From Fluviicola sp. (lineage in GTDB: Bacteria > Bacteroidota > Bacteroidia > Flavobacteriales_D > Crocinitomicaceae): 64,000 bases of DNA. The notes beneath the pieces are model-generated. The model worked only from the letters and a program-made list of their open reading frames with translations. It searched no databases and was not told where the DNA came from. A program made the translations under genes and the position numbers. This document shows positions 10,546 through 19,815 of this stretch, in pieces (position 1 is the first letter of the stretch; each line of letters starts with the position of its first letter). The stretch lies in contig JARWZO010000030.1 in NCBI GenBank assembly GCA_029866325.1, positions 1 through 64,000 of the forward strand, in the 5' to 3' direction.

Positions 10546-12927
10546 ATGAGCAAGAACTTAGTAATAGTGGAGTCACCTGCGAAAGCAAAGACAATCGAAG
10601 GATACCTCGGAAAAGATTTCATTGTGAAGTCGAGTTTTGGTCACGTAAGAGATCTGGCTTCAAAAGGATTGGCCATCGATATCGAAAATAATTTCCTGCC
10701 CGATTACGAGGTCAGTTCCGATAAAAAAGCCATTGTGGCCGAATTAAAAAAATTGACGAAGGAGGCGGAAGTCGTATGGCTCGCAACGGATGAGGACCGC
10801 GAAGGAGAAGCTATTTCTTGGCATTTATACGAAACGCTTGGACTTTCCAAGAAAGAAACAAAGCGTATTACGTTCAACGAAATTACAAAAACAGCGATTT
10901 TAAAGGCAATTGAAAAACCGCGTGAAATCAATAAACCACTCGTTGATGCACAACAAGCGCGTCGCGTACTGGATCGTTTGGTAGGTTTTGAATTGTCACC
11001 TGTACTTTGGAAAAAAGTGCGTCCGAGTTTGTCTGCCGGTCGTGTGCAGTCAGTTGCCGTACGTCTGATCGTTGAACGCGAAAAGGAGATCATGCACTTT
11101 TTGTCGGAAAGTTATTTCCGTGTTGCGGGTTCTTTCCTCAAAGGAAAAGAAGGCATCAAAGCAGAAGTGAGCAAACATTTCGGAAGTGATACCGAAGTGG
11201 AAGCTTTCTTGAAAGATTGTGGAAATACAACTTTTTCGGTCTTGGATGTACAAACCAAGCCTGCTAAGAAAACACCTGCAGCTCCGTTTACAACCTCTAC
11301 TTTGCAACAGGAAGCCAGTTTGAAATTGGGTTTTTCGGTTTCAAGAACCATGCAAGTAGCACAGAGATTGTACGAAGCCGGTCGCATTACCTACATGCGT
11401 ACCGATAGTGTGAATTTATCGGAAACGGCCATGTTAGGAGCCGAAAGCGAAATCAAATCGGCTTACGGTAATCAATACAGCAATCCTACAAAATACGCCA
11501 CCAAAAGTGCCAATGCACAAGAGGCTCACGAGGCCATTCGTCCAACGGATTTTGGCTTACATGCATTAACTGCAGGCGATTCGGATGAAGTGCGTTTGTA
11601 TGACCTGATCTGGAAACGATCTATTGCCTCTCAGATGAGTCATGCGCAATTGGAACGCACCACCATTTCTATCGGAAACGAAAAGTTAGCTGAAATTTTT
11701 GCAGCCAAAGGTGAAGTTATCAAGTTTGACGGATTCCTGAAAGTGTATCTTGAAACGTCACTCGATGACGAAGATGATGCCGAGTTATCAGGTTTGTTGC
11801 CTGCTGTTACTGTTGGAGAAAAGCTGGATGTACAATTCATTCGTGCCACACAGCGCTTCTCCAGAGCTCCTTCGCGTTATGTGGAAGCTGCCTTGGTGAA
11901 GAAATTGGAAGAATTGGGAATTGGTCGACCTTCAACGTATGCGCCAACTATTTCAACCATTCAGAAACGCGGCTACGTAGAGAAAAAAGAACGTGAAGGT
12001 GAAGAGCGTGCTTATTTGGTGCTCGATTTGAAAGGAACCGAGATTGTGCGTGAAACCAAAACTGAGATTACCGGTAGGGATAAAAACAAACTCTTCCCAA
12101 CCGATATCGGTATGGTGGTGACCGATTTCCTGAAAGAGCATTTTGAACACATTATGGATTACCATTTCACAGCAGAAGTGGAAGGTCAGTTCGACGAAAT
12201 TGCGCACGGTAAAATAGTTTGGACCGATATGATTCGTACATTCTACAATCCGTTCCATGAAAGTGTAGAAGATACGCTCGAGCATTCTGAACGTGCGACC
12301 GGAGAACGTATCCTGGGTGTGCATCCTGTTTCCAATAAAAAGGTATTGGCACGCATCGGACGTTTCGGGCCGATGATTCAGGTCGGAGATGAAAAGGAAG
12401 ATGGTGAGAAGCCGCAATTCGCCTCTTTACATGCTTCGCAGTCCATTCACACCATCACATTGGAAGATGCACTTGAGTTATTCAAGTTGCCACGCGTATT
12501 GGGCGAATTGGAGGGTGAAGTCGTTAAAGTAAATGTTGGCCGTTTTGGACCGTATATCCAATTGGGGAAATTGTTTGTTTCCTTGAAAAAAGAAGACGAT
12601 CCGATGCAGATTCAATTGGATCGCGCATTGGAACTCATCGTTGAAAAACGCGAAGTTGAGGCCAACCGATTGATCAAAGATTTCCCGGAAAACATGGAAG
12701 TGCAATTGCTCAACGGTCGTTACGGAGCTTACTTGAAAATCGGAAAAGACAACTTTAAATTACCAAAGGGCAAAGAAGCTGCTTTGTTAACACTGGAAGA
12801 GTGTTTGGCGATTGCTGCAGATCCTGCCAACGCACCGAAAAAGAAACCCGGAGCGCGTAAAGCACCTGCTAAAAAGCCTGCGGCTAAAAAACCGGTTGCC
12901 AAAAAACCGGCCGCTAAGAAGAAATAA
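10546..12927 (+). CDS. topA: DNA topoisomerase I
   Basis: A 793-residue type IA topoisomerase that relaxes negative supercoils. The N-terminal Toprim domain (MSKNLVIVESPAKAKTIEGY, acidic triad in WLATDEDREGEAI) is followed by the cleavage domain with active-site Tyr283 in GRITYMRTDSVNLS and then VGRPSTYAPTISTIQKRGYV. After about residue 590 there are the repeats typical of Bacteroidota enzymes (KVLARIGRFGPMIQVG, KVNVGRFGPYIQLG, LLNGRYGAYLKIG) instead of four-Cys zinc fingers. The last ~30 residues are a basic Lys/Ala/Pro tail (AKKPAAKKPVAKKPAAKKK), resembling histone H1 tails and probably binding DNA non-specifically. It is followed by a long inverted repeat. Confidence 0.97.
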   Translation: MSKNLVIVESPAKAKTIEGYLGKDFIVKSSFGHVRDLASKGLAIDIENNFLPDYEVSSDKKAIVAELKKLTKEAEVVWLATDEDREGEAISWHLYETLGLSKKETKRITFNEITKTAILKAIEKPREINKPLVDAQQARRVLDRLVGFELSPVLWKKVRPSLSAGRVQSVAVRLIVEREKEIMHFLSESYFRVAGSFLKGKEGIKAEVSKHFGSDTEVEAFLKDCGNTTFSVLDVQTKPAKKTPAAPFTTSTLQQEASLKLGFSVSRTMQVAQRLYEAGRITYMRTDSVNLSETAMLGAESEIKSAYGNQYSNPTKYATKSANAQEAHEAIRPTDFGLHALTAGDSDEVRLYDLIWKRSIASQMSHAQLERTTISIGNEKLAEIFAAKGEVIKFDGFLKVYLETSLDDEDDAELSGLLPAVTVGEKLDVQFIRATQRFSRAPSRYVEAALVKKLEELGIGRPSTYAPTISTIQKRGYVEKKEREGEERAYLVLDLKGTEIVRETKTEITGRDKNKLFPTDIGMVVTDFLKEHFEHIMDYHFTAEVEGQFDEIAHGKIVWTDMIRTFYNPFHESVEDTLEHSERATGERILGVHPVSNKKVLARIGRFGPMIQVGDEKEDGEKPQFASLHASQSIHTITLEDALELFKLPRVLGELEGEVVKVNVGRFGPYIQLGKLFVSLKKEDDPMQIQLDRALELIVEKREVEANRLIKDFPENMEVQLLNGRYGAYLKIGKDNFKLPKGKEAALLTLEECLAIAADPANAPKKKPGARKAPAKKPAAKKPVAKKPAAKKK

Positions 12928-12946
12928 CGAAGTTTAGTAGTTGGAT

Positions 12947-13028
12947 AGTTTTTAAGTTTCTAAGTTCTTTGAGTTGTTGGCAAAACTGGCAAACTCAAAG
13001 AACTTAGAGACTACACAACTTAAAAACT
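12947..13028. repeat. two-part inverted repeat downstream of topA
   Basis: AGTTTTTAAGTT (12947-12958) and CTAAGTTCTTTGAGTT (12960-12975) pair perfectly with 13017-13028 and 12992-13007. The right side carries a few extra bases between its two parts. It may end the topA transcript, though no T-tract follows. Further AACTTAAAAAACTC words follow to about 13060. It resembles the other intergenic repeats in this window. Confidence 0.65.
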
Positions 13029-13126
13029 CACCAAACTTAAAAAACTCAACAAACTTCGGAGAGTTATTCACCATTCCATCTTCATTCTTAATTCAATCGC
13101 ATGTTTTTTAGGATAACATCACCGTT

Positions 13127-13134
13127 ATCTTTGC
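13127..13134 (+). promoter_or_regulatory. -7 box before the arginase-fold gene
   Basis: TATCTTTG matches TAnnTTTG. The predicted start near 13138 leaves about 11 bases before the ATG at 13149. This excludes the in-frame upstream ATG at 13101 as the start of this transcript's protein. The -33 region is not clear. Confidence 0.55.
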
Positions 13135-13148
13135 TTCAAATAAGCGTA

Positions 13149-14306
13149 ATGAAAGACCTTTCGATATATTTTCAACCCTTGGTGCAAGAGCATGAATATC
13201 CTGCCGACACCATCGGATCAATCATATTGGCAAATAATCAGCACGGTTTTCCGGAAATTGATCAAATCGGATTGGCAATCATTTACGTACCCGAATTTAG
13301 AAACGGACAACCCGAATTGCATCAGCAAACCGATGATCGTTTCCGCGAAGCGTTTTACAATTATTTCCCGGGAATGCATTGGAAGCATACCATTTACGAT
13401 CTTGGAACCTTACTTCCGGGCGAGCGGGTAGAGGATACCTATTTTGCTTTGCGACAGGTTGTTGCCGAATTGGTGAAGAAAAAAATAATACCTATTATAA
13501 TAGGTGGAACGCAAGATCTTACGTACGCGATGTATCAGGGCTACGAGGAATTAGAGCAGTTGATCAACGTCATGAGTATCGATTATAAACTCGATCTAGG
13601 TGATCCTGATCAACCTGTGGATAAAGATGCTTTTGTGAACAAATTACTGATGCATCGTCCATGTTTTCTCTTCAATTACTCCATATTGGGGTATCAAGGA
13701 CCTTTTGTTCGCCAATCAGAAGTCGATTTGTTCGAGAAACTGTATTTCGATGCAGTTCGTCTGGGTGAATTTGTTTCAGACCCACGCATTGCTGAACCAC
13801 TCCTGAGGAATTCCGATTTATTGTCAATTGACTTGCAAGCTTTAAGAGCCTCCGATTTTAGAGGGGATCATTATCAAAATCCTAACGGGTTTTACAACCA
13901 TGAATTATGTCAGCTGGCTCGTTATGCCGGAATCAGCGATAAATTAACTTCACTTGGAATTTTTAATTTGCTTCCCGGAAACCTGAGTGAGCAATCGCAT
14001 CAGGAAGTCGCACAGCTTATTTGGTATTTTATGGATGGCATTTCCCAACGTATGGGTGATTTTCCGATCGGTTCCAAAAAAGAGTATATCCGGTTTACAG
14101 TCTTCATGGAAGAAATAAAACACGATCTTGTTTTTTTTAAAAGTAATAAATCGGATCGCTGGTGGATGGAAGTGCCGTATCCGCCCAAGGAAGGGCATAA
14201 ATATGAGCGTCACCACCTAGTTCCCTGCAACAAAAACGACTACGATTTGGCCTTGGAAAATGACATTCCGAATCTTTGGTGGAGAACTTATCAAAAATTA
14301 GGGTAA
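13149..14306 (+). CDS. arginase/formimidoylglutamase-fold protein, metal site degenerate
   Basis: A 385-residue protein of the ureohydrolase (arginase/agmatinase/formimidoylglutamase) fold. Compared with the family signatures, GGDHS reads GGTQD, DAHxD reads DYKLD, and SxDxD reads SIDLQ. At least three of six Mn ligands (two His and one Asp) are therefore replaced by Gln, Lys and Gln, and hydrolase activity is unlikely. Such proteins lie beside the gliding genes in other Bacteroidota as far as I recall, and databases often name them formimidoylglutamase, which this sequence does not support. The start at 13149 is chosen because the -7 box TATCTTTG ends at 13134. The role is unknown; a structural or regulatory role near type IX secretion is inference. 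Confidence 0.75.
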   Translation: MKDLSIYFQPLVQEHEYPADTIGSIILANNQHGFPEIDQIGLAIIYVPEFRNGQPELHQQTDDRFREAFYNYFPGMHWKHTIYDLGTLLPGERVEDTYFALRQVVAELVKKKIIPIIIGGTQDLTYAMYQGYEELEQLINVMSIDYKLDLGDPDQPVDKDAFVNKLLMHRPCFLFNYSILGYQGPFVRQSEVDLFEKLYFDAVRLGEFVSDPRIAEPLLRNSDLLSIDLQALRASDFRGDHYQNPNGFYNHELCQLARYAGISDKLTSLGIFNLLPGNLSEQSHQEVAQLIWYFMDGISQRMGDFPIGSKKEYIRFTVFMEEIKHDLVFFKSNKSDRWWMEVPYPPKEGHKYERHHLVPCNKNDYDLALENDIPNLWWRTYQKLG

Positions 14307-14494
14307 CCTTTTTTTAATTTCGACATATAAGCACAGCATGTTAATATTCAGTTATCTTCAACATTGGATTGTGGAAAACTGATCAAGTAATTAATAAAAA
14401 GTTTTTATTGTTCCGAAAAATACTTATTTTAGTCGCCAATTGGCTAAAATTTGTTAAAGTCAGAATAGTAAATACCGTACTAAGTACACTGTTT

Positions 14495-15436
14495 ATGAAG
14501 AAAAGATTACTCGCTCTATCAACGTTGATGTTTGCATCAGTAGGAGTATTTGGTCAGCAAGACATGGCCTTAACGCACTTTTTTTACAACAAAATGTTGT
14601 TTAATCCTGGTGCTACTGGAATTGACGAAGGAATTTGTGGATCGCTGCTTTACCGTAACCAATGGGATAAGGTAAATGGTGCGCCTAACTCAGCTACGTT
14701 TAATGCTGAGGCCAATATCGAACGTTGGTTTCCTGCAGGTGTCGGTATTACGTTTGCTCACGATGCAATCGGTTTTAACCGTCAAAACAATTTCGCGCTG
14801 AATTATTCGCAACATGTTACTACTAGTGTTGGAACATTGGGTATCGGTGTAGGTATCGGTTTCATGAACTTCGGTTTGAATCCTACTTGGGTTCCGCCAA
14901 CTACAAGTTTTGACCCTACATTGCCTGCTAGTAGTTCGGCAACTGCCTTCGATTTAAACGCGGGTCTTTTCTGGAAAGGAACGACTCAGCCGTATTACAT
15001 TGGTATTTCGTCAACTCACTTACCTGCTCCTGTATTGGCTCAGACTTCTGCTCTTTTGGCTAGTCCTGCTATCAATTACAACACTGCGCGTCACTACTAC
15101 TTCATGGGAGGGTATGTGTTTGAAGAATTAGGTCCGGGTAATTTGGATGTTCAGGCATTGGTGCAATCAGATTTAATAAAAGTCTCATTTAATGTGAATG
15201 CACGATATATTGTCAATAATCAATTTTACGGAGGTTTAAGTTACCGTTCATCGGATGCTGTGTCGGTTATGGCAGGGTTTATCCCATGGCCTGGGGCTGC
15301 AATTAGCTACTCTTATGATCTTACTTTGAATAAATTATCAAATGTATCGAGAGGTACGCATGAGTTGGTTGTCAAGTATTGTTACTACCTTCCTCCTCCA
15401 CCGCGAACGGTATCAAATCACCCGAGATGGTTGTAA
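14495..15436 (+). CDS. PorP/SprF family type IX secretion outer-membrane protein
   Basis: A 313-residue outer-membrane beta-barrel of the PorP/SprF family. The signal peptide MKKRLLALSTLMFASVGVFG is followed by mature QQDMALTHFFYNKMLFNPGATG, which is the family N-terminus (QD..FTQFY.N....NPA..G). Beta-strand patterns and a C-terminal strand ending HELVVKYCYYLPPPPRTV follow. PorP/SprF proteins act with the Gld/Por machinery in secretion and surface attachment of type IX substrates. The gene lies just upstream of gldK, the position known in Bacteroidota. An in-frame GTG/ATG region upstream (from 14369) encodes no signal peptide, so the ATG at 14495 is preferred. Confidence 0.85.
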   Translation: MKKRLLALSTLMFASVGVFGQQDMALTHFFYNKMLFNPGATGIDEGICGSLLYRNQWDKVNGAPNSATFNAEANIERWFPAGVGITFAHDAIGFNRQNNFALNYSQHVTTSVGTLGIGVGIGFMNFGLNPTWVPPTTSFDPTLPASSSATAFDLNAGLFWKGTTQPYYIGISSTHLPAPVLAQTSALLASPAINYNTARHYYFMGGYVFEELGPGNLDVQALVQSDLIKVSFNVNARYIVNNQFYGGLSYRSSDAVSVMAGFIPWPGAAISYSYDLTLNKLSNVSRGTHELVVKYCYYLPPPPRTVSNHPRWL

Positions 15437-15510
15437 AATAAAAAAAAATTAAAAATCTTTGTAACCATTTTTTGAACGATTCCGTTATATCGAAAATATT
15501 GATCCTGTAG

Positions 15511-15543
15511 ATTGTTAGTGATAGATCCGGAGTTGTAAATTTG
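15511..15543 (+). promoter_or_regulatory. promoter of the gldKLMN operon
   Basis: ATTG (15511-15514), 21 bases, TAAATTTG (15536-15543) is a good match to the Bacteroidota promoter consensus, with one mismatch in the -33 box. The gldK ATG follows at 15551, so the leader is only a few bases long. Confidence 0.55.
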
Positions 15544-15550
15544 AACTAGA

Positions 15551-17089
15551 ATGAAAAAACTGTTGTTAATCGGTTTAATTGGGGCCTTCTTGGCTGCTTG
15601 TAGTTCGCGTAGCGGACACTTGACAGGAGTATTAGGTCGACGCGTATATCAACCTGAGATACCTCTCGGTATGGTATATATTCCATCGGGTTCTTACAAT
15701 ATGGGAGAGAACGATCAGGATGTTCCTTTTCTGCACCAAACACGTGCGAAGACGGTGTCCGTTCAGGCTTTCTATATGGACCAGACGGAAATCACCAACA
15801 ACGAGTATCGTCAATTCGTTGAGTGGGTCAAAGATTCTATTGCACGTGAATTGATTTATTCAGGTGTAGAAGAGGATGAAGATGCCGCGGATTTCATCAA
15901 TTATGCCGACGATTATTTCGACGGAGTAGAGATGGTAGAGTTTGATCCTGCCAACAGAGATGAAAACCGTGCCCAGTTCTCTCTAAATTGGGATCGAAAA
16001 TTCTCTTACGAAGATGAAGAGTATCTTCCATTGTTGGCAGATATGTACTATCCGCAAGCAGAGCGTTTTTACAAGCGTCGTGATGTCGATACACGTAAGT
16101 TGATCTTTAAGTATTATTGGATCGATTTCAGAGAAGCTGCTCGTCGTGGTCGTATCGATATCGTGCCTAACGGTTACGATAATCAAGGTAACAAAGTTGC
16201 TCAGGAGCACCGTGAATTGAATACTCCTCCGCATCCGTTTACTGAAGAGCCACAAGGTCAGGATGCTGACTTGGGTTACTTCAACAAAAAAGGTCAAAAC
16301 AATGCCATTCGTGGTCATGCTGATCGTCAGCGTTTCATAATTGATGAGGCTATTCAGGTATTCCCGGATACATTATGCTGGGTACGTGATTTTACCTACT
16401 CATTCCATGACCCGATGACCAATATGTATTTCTGGCATCCTGCTTATGATAACTATCCTGTTGTAGGTATTACTTGGGTTCAGGCAAAAGCATTCAGTGT
16501 TTGGAGAACGCAATTGCTCAACACCTGGTTGGTTGCAATGGGAGACTTATTCGTGAATGATTTCCGTTTGCCTACTGAAGCAGAATGGGAAAGAGCGGCT
16601 CGTGGAGACTTGAATAACTCACCTTACCCTTGGGGAGGTCCTTACATCCGTAATGAATCAGGTTGTTTCTTAGGGAACTTTAAACCGATGAGAGGTCGTT
16701 ACTTTGAGGATGGTGGTTTCCATACGGTAAAAGCATACTCTTATAACCCGAATGGTTGGGGATTATATTGCATGTCAGGAAACGTTTCCGAGTGGTGTGA
16801 AACTGCTTACGATGAATCCATGTATGAGTTCTCTCATGACTTGAATACCGAATACCGTTATGATGCAATGGACTGGGATCCGCCATCAATGAAACGTAAA
16901 GTTTTGCGCGGTGGTTCTTGGAAAGACATCGGTTATTACTTACAAACATCAACTCGTACTTACGAGTATCAAGATACAGCCAAATCGTACGTCGGATTCC
17001 GAAATGTGATGACTCACTTAGGACGTGGCGGGCGTGAATTCTCTAAAGAGGGTGGCGAAGAAATTCGTAGCGATATCCAACTTCGCTAA
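15551..17089 (+). CDS. gldK: gliding motility/type IX secretion lipoprotein GldK
   Basis: A 512-residue lipoprotein (lipobox LAAC, Cys17) with a formylglycine-generating-enzyme-like (FGE-sulfatase) domain from about residue 35. Family landmarks are GSYNMGENDQDVPF, TEITNNEYRQFVEW, VVGITWVQAKAFSVWR, FRLPTEAEWERAARG, SGNVSEWCE and VLRGGSWKDIGYYL. By established work GldK (PorK) with GldN (PorN) forms the periplasmic ring attached to the outer membrane in the type IX secretion system. It is not thought to be an enzyme in this role. It is the first gene of gldK-L-M-N on one strand with short gaps and its own promoter. Confidence 0.95.
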   Translation: MKKLLLIGLIGAFLAACSSRSGHLTGVLGRRVYQPEIPLGMVYIPSGSYNMGENDQDVPFLHQTRAKTVSVQAFYMDQTEITNNEYRQFVEWVKDSIARELIYSGVEEDEDAADFINYADDYFDGVEMVEFDPANRDENRAQFSLNWDRKFSYEDEEYLPLLADMYYPQAERFYKRRDVDTRKLIFKYYWIDFREAARRGRIDIVPNGYDNQGNKVAQEHRELNTPPHPFTEEPQGQDADLGYFNKKGQNNAIRGHADRQRFIIDEAIQVFPDTLCWVRDFTYSFHDPMTNMYFWHPAYDNYPVVGITWVQAKAFSVWRTQLLNTWLVAMGDLFVNDFRLPTEAEWERAARGDLNNSPYPWGGPYIRNESGCFLGNFKPMRGRYFEDGGFHTVKAYSYNPNGWGLYCMSGNVSEWCETAYDESMYEFSHDLNTEYRYDAMDWDPPSMKRKVLRGGSWKDIGYYLQTSTRTYEYQDTAKSYVGFRNVMTHLGRGGREFSKEGGEEIRSDIQLR

Positions 17090-17153
17090 GAATAAACAAC
17101 AAACAATTACAAACAAAAATCTTTAGTTTAAACCTAAAAAAAACAAGAAAACT

Positions 17154-17966
17154 ATGAAACCAGGAAGTAAAGGATGGAAAAAGTTTATGGCGAAACTCTA
17201 TGGTTTCGGTGCGGCAGTCGTTATCGTTGGAGCTTTGTTTAAAATTCAACACTGGCCGTTTGCGGGAGAGATGTTGATTGTTGGTCTTGGTACAGAAGCC
17301 TTGATCTTTATCTTCTCAGCATTTGAGCCGATTCACGAAGATCCGAATTGGGAACTTGTATATCCTGAACTTGCTTTAGGACACAGTGATGATTTAGATC
17401 ACGACGCACTTCCTGCAACTCGCGGAGGTCGTGGTGGAGGTAACGGAATTACCGACCACTTGGATAAAATGCTTGAAGAAGCAAAAATCGATGGTCAGTT
17501 GTTAGAGCGCCTTGGTGACGGTATGCGTGCCTTGGGTGAAAATGCTGCACAATTGAAAGGTGTTACTTCTGCTGCTGCTGCAACAGATTCTTATGTATCT
17601 TCTTTGCAAGCCGCATCTGATAAAGTATCATCATTGTCTGAAGCTTATGAGAGAGCATCTGTGTCAATCTCTGGTATGACTTCAAATACACAAGAGGGCG
17701 AATCGTTTGGTGAGCAAATGCAAAAAGTTTCTAAAAACTTGGCTGCTTTGAACAACGTTTACGAATTGCAATTGAAAGGTTCATCAGCTCACTTAGAGGC
17801 TACAGAGAAATTCCAAGGTCAAGTAACTGAAATGATGAAAAACTTATCTGATTCTGCTGAAGATACACGTCTATACAAAGAGAACATGGCTATGTTGTCT
17901 AAAAACTTGACTGATCTTAATTCCGTTTATGGTAACATGCTTAAAGCTATGACAATCACGAGATAA
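17154..17966 (+). CDS. gldL: gliding motility/type IX secretion motor protein GldL
   Basis: A 270-residue inner-membrane protein. Two membrane segments lie at about residues 16-30 (GFGAAVVIVGALF) and 40-57 (MLIVGLGTEALIFIFSAF). They are followed by a cytoplasmic domain rich in Ser/Ala coiled-coil helices. Glu48 in the second segment corresponds to the conserved intramembrane Glu (Glu49 in Flavobacterium johnsoniae GldL) needed for proton-driven rotation. GldL forms the pentameric ring around a GldM dimer. It lies 64 bases after gldK and 61 before gldM. There is only one copy here, although gldM and gldN are doubled. Confidence 0.95.
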   Translation: MKPGSKGWKKFMAKLYGFGAAVVIVGALFKIQHWPFAGEMLIVGLGTEALIFIFSAFEPIHEDPNWELVYPELALGHSDDLDHDALPATRGGRGGGNGITDHLDKMLEEAKIDGQLLERLGDGMRALGENAAQLKGVTSAAAATDSYVSSLQAASDKVSSLSEAYERASVSISGMTSNTQEGESFGEQMQKVSKNLAALNNVYELQLKGSSAHLEATEKFQGQVTEMMKNLSDSAEDTRLYKENMAMLSKNLTDLNSVYGNMLKAMTITR

Positions 17967-18027
17967 GACTCGTTTTTTGATTAGTTGTTGAACATTAGGA
18001 ATGTAAACCAATAAAATTTAATAGATC

Positions 18028-19794
18028 ATGGCAGGAGGAAAAGAAACCCCAAGACAGAAGATGATCGGTATGATGTACTTGGTATTAACGGCGCTTTTGG
18101 CGTTGAACGTATCCAAGTCTATCCTCGATGCTTTTGTTGCAATTGAAGAGAATACACAAAAGTCGAATATTGCTCAGTTAGATCGTGGTAATGGTTTCAA
18201 AGGTGATGTAACATCTGAGATCAGTACAACGAAAGGACCTGACAATGCCCTCAAATTGAAAAAGCTGAAAAAGATTTTGGCTCAAATGGAGGAGGTCGAT
18301 AAGATTACGGCTACAATGATTCAGGATATCGATAAGATTAAAATTGAAATCTTAAAGGAATCAGGTGAGGATATGGCTAAAATGAAACCCAATGATGAGG
18401 AAACGATCATGTGGGCTAAAGGCGACGGTTGCAAACCGGCTAGAATGCACCTGATGGCAGTACAAGCAAAGGATCAGTATGATATTCCAATGCACTACAT
18501 TGTAGGTGAAGACATCAAAACGCCAACCGGTGAAGGTAAAAAGCTATGGGCGGATTTCAATGATTACCGTGCTAAGTTGGTACAAGTTGTAGGTTCGTAT
18601 GATGCTTACTCAATTAAACCTGCTGCAATCAATGATTTCAAGGATAACAATGACTTGGCTCTTAAGGTTGATAAGATGATCCTTTCTTCAAAAGCGAATA
18701 TTAAACGCGATGAAAAAGGGAAAGTGTTAGATTTAGGTGAAGATGGACAGGTATTGAAAGATATCTATATCAACTTGACAAAACCGGAGCGTGTAAAACA
18801 ACACGATTTGGAAGGTGTTCACTGGATTGGTGCAACGTTTGACCACTCGCCGCTTGTTGCTGCAGTAGCTTCTTTGTCATCTATGCAACAGGATATCTTG
18901 TCTGCTCGTGCAATGGCACTTGCTCACTTGAAATCTAAAGTTTCAACTGGTGAATACTCATTCAACAAAATTGTTGGTTTGGCTTACGGTCCTGCTATCG
19001 CAACTGCCAATGAAGAAGTTGAAGTGAAAGTAATGATGGCTGCTTTTGACTCGGATAACCAACCAACTGTAACTTATGGTGGTGGTACGTTCCAGGGAAC
19101 AGATGGTCAGTATATCATCAAAACCAAAGCTGGTTCAGGTGATATGAACCTAACTGGTACGGTTTCGATTAAAAACAAAGCGGGTGTTGCTAAAACTGAA
19201 AACTGGACGCACACGATCAAAGTAATGAAACCACAAGGAACGGTTTCACTTCCTGAAATGAACATGTTATACCGTGGTTATAACAATGTCATAGAAGGTG
19301 TAGCCTCCGGTTACGATGAAACGGTTCTTAGCGGTAGCGGTGTTACCTTGTCTAAAACAGGTACACAGTACATTGGTAGAGTTACAGGAACTGGACGTGA
19401 AGCTTCCATTTCAATCTCAGGAAGAAACAATGTTACTAAGAAAACACAGCAACTCGGAGTATTCAAATTCCGTGTGTCTAACTTGCCTCCACCTTCATTG
19501 TACTTAGGTACATTGTCAAGTGGTTCTACTGCAGGTGCGTCGGCTGTGAAAGCAATGAGTGCATTGTTTATGAAGTATCCACCGGAAATTCCATTGAAAG
19601 CTTCATTTGAAGTTGGTACTTGGGAAGTTTCGGTATCAGGAGCTCCAAGAACAGTTCAAGGTTCAGGTAAATCATTGTCGCCTGAAGCACTTAATTTGAT
19701 CAAACAAGCGAAACCAGGAAATACGGTTAGTATCTCAGGTAAATTTAAGGGGCCTAACTCCGGATTTGCAGCCTGTGTGATCAAGGTACAATAA
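18028..19794 (+). CDS. gldM: gliding motility/type IX secretion motor protein GldM, copy 1
   Basis: A 588-residue protein, longer than the ~513 residues usual for GldM. The N-terminus MAGGKETPRQKMIGMMYLVL contains the single membrane helix (about 12-32) that sits in the GldL pentamer. The periplasmic part has helical domain D1 (to about residue 320) and beta-rich D2-D4 (KVMKPQGTVSLPEMNMLYRGY, GVASGYDETVLSG, and the C-terminal SGKFKGPNSGFAACVIKVQ). GldM carries motor motion across the periplasm to the GldK-GldN ring. The much-diverged second copy lies at 22089-23828 with an almost identical first 40 residues. Confidence 0.95.
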   Translation: MAGGKETPRQKMIGMMYLVLTALLALNVSKSILDAFVAIEENTQKSNIAQLDRGNGFKGDVTSEISTTKGPDNALKLKKLKKILAQMEEVDKITATMIQDIDKIKIEILKESGEDMAKMKPNDEETIMWAKGDGCKPARMHLMAVQAKDQYDIPMHYIVGEDIKTPTGEGKKLWADFNDYRAKLVQVVGSYDAYSIKPAAINDFKDNNDLALKVDKMILSSKANIKRDEKGKVLDLGEDGQVLKDIYINLTKPERVKQHDLEGVHWIGATFDHSPLVAAVASLSSMQQDILSARAMALAHLKSKVSTGEYSFNKIVGLAYGPAIATANEEVEVKVMMAAFDSDNQPTVTYGGGTFQGTDGQYIIKTKAGSGDMNLTGTVSIKNKAGVAKTENWTHTIKVMKPQGTVSLPEMNMLYRGYNNVIEGVASGYDETVLSGSGVTLSKTGTQYIGRVTGTGREASISISGRNNVTKKTQQLGVFKFRVSNLPPPSLYLGTLSSGSTAGASAVKAMSALFMKYPPEIPLKASFEVGTWEVSVSGAPRTVQGSGKSLSPEALNLIKQAKPGNTVSISGKFKGPNSGFAACVIKVQ

Positions 19795-19815
19795 GAGAAT
19801 TTAAAACTAAGAAAG

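Noticed and set aside
13101-13148. Upstream in-frame ATG (13101) for the arginase-fold protein
   Set aside because: The -7 box TATCTTTG at 13127-13134 would lie inside the coding region; the ATG at 13149 fits better.
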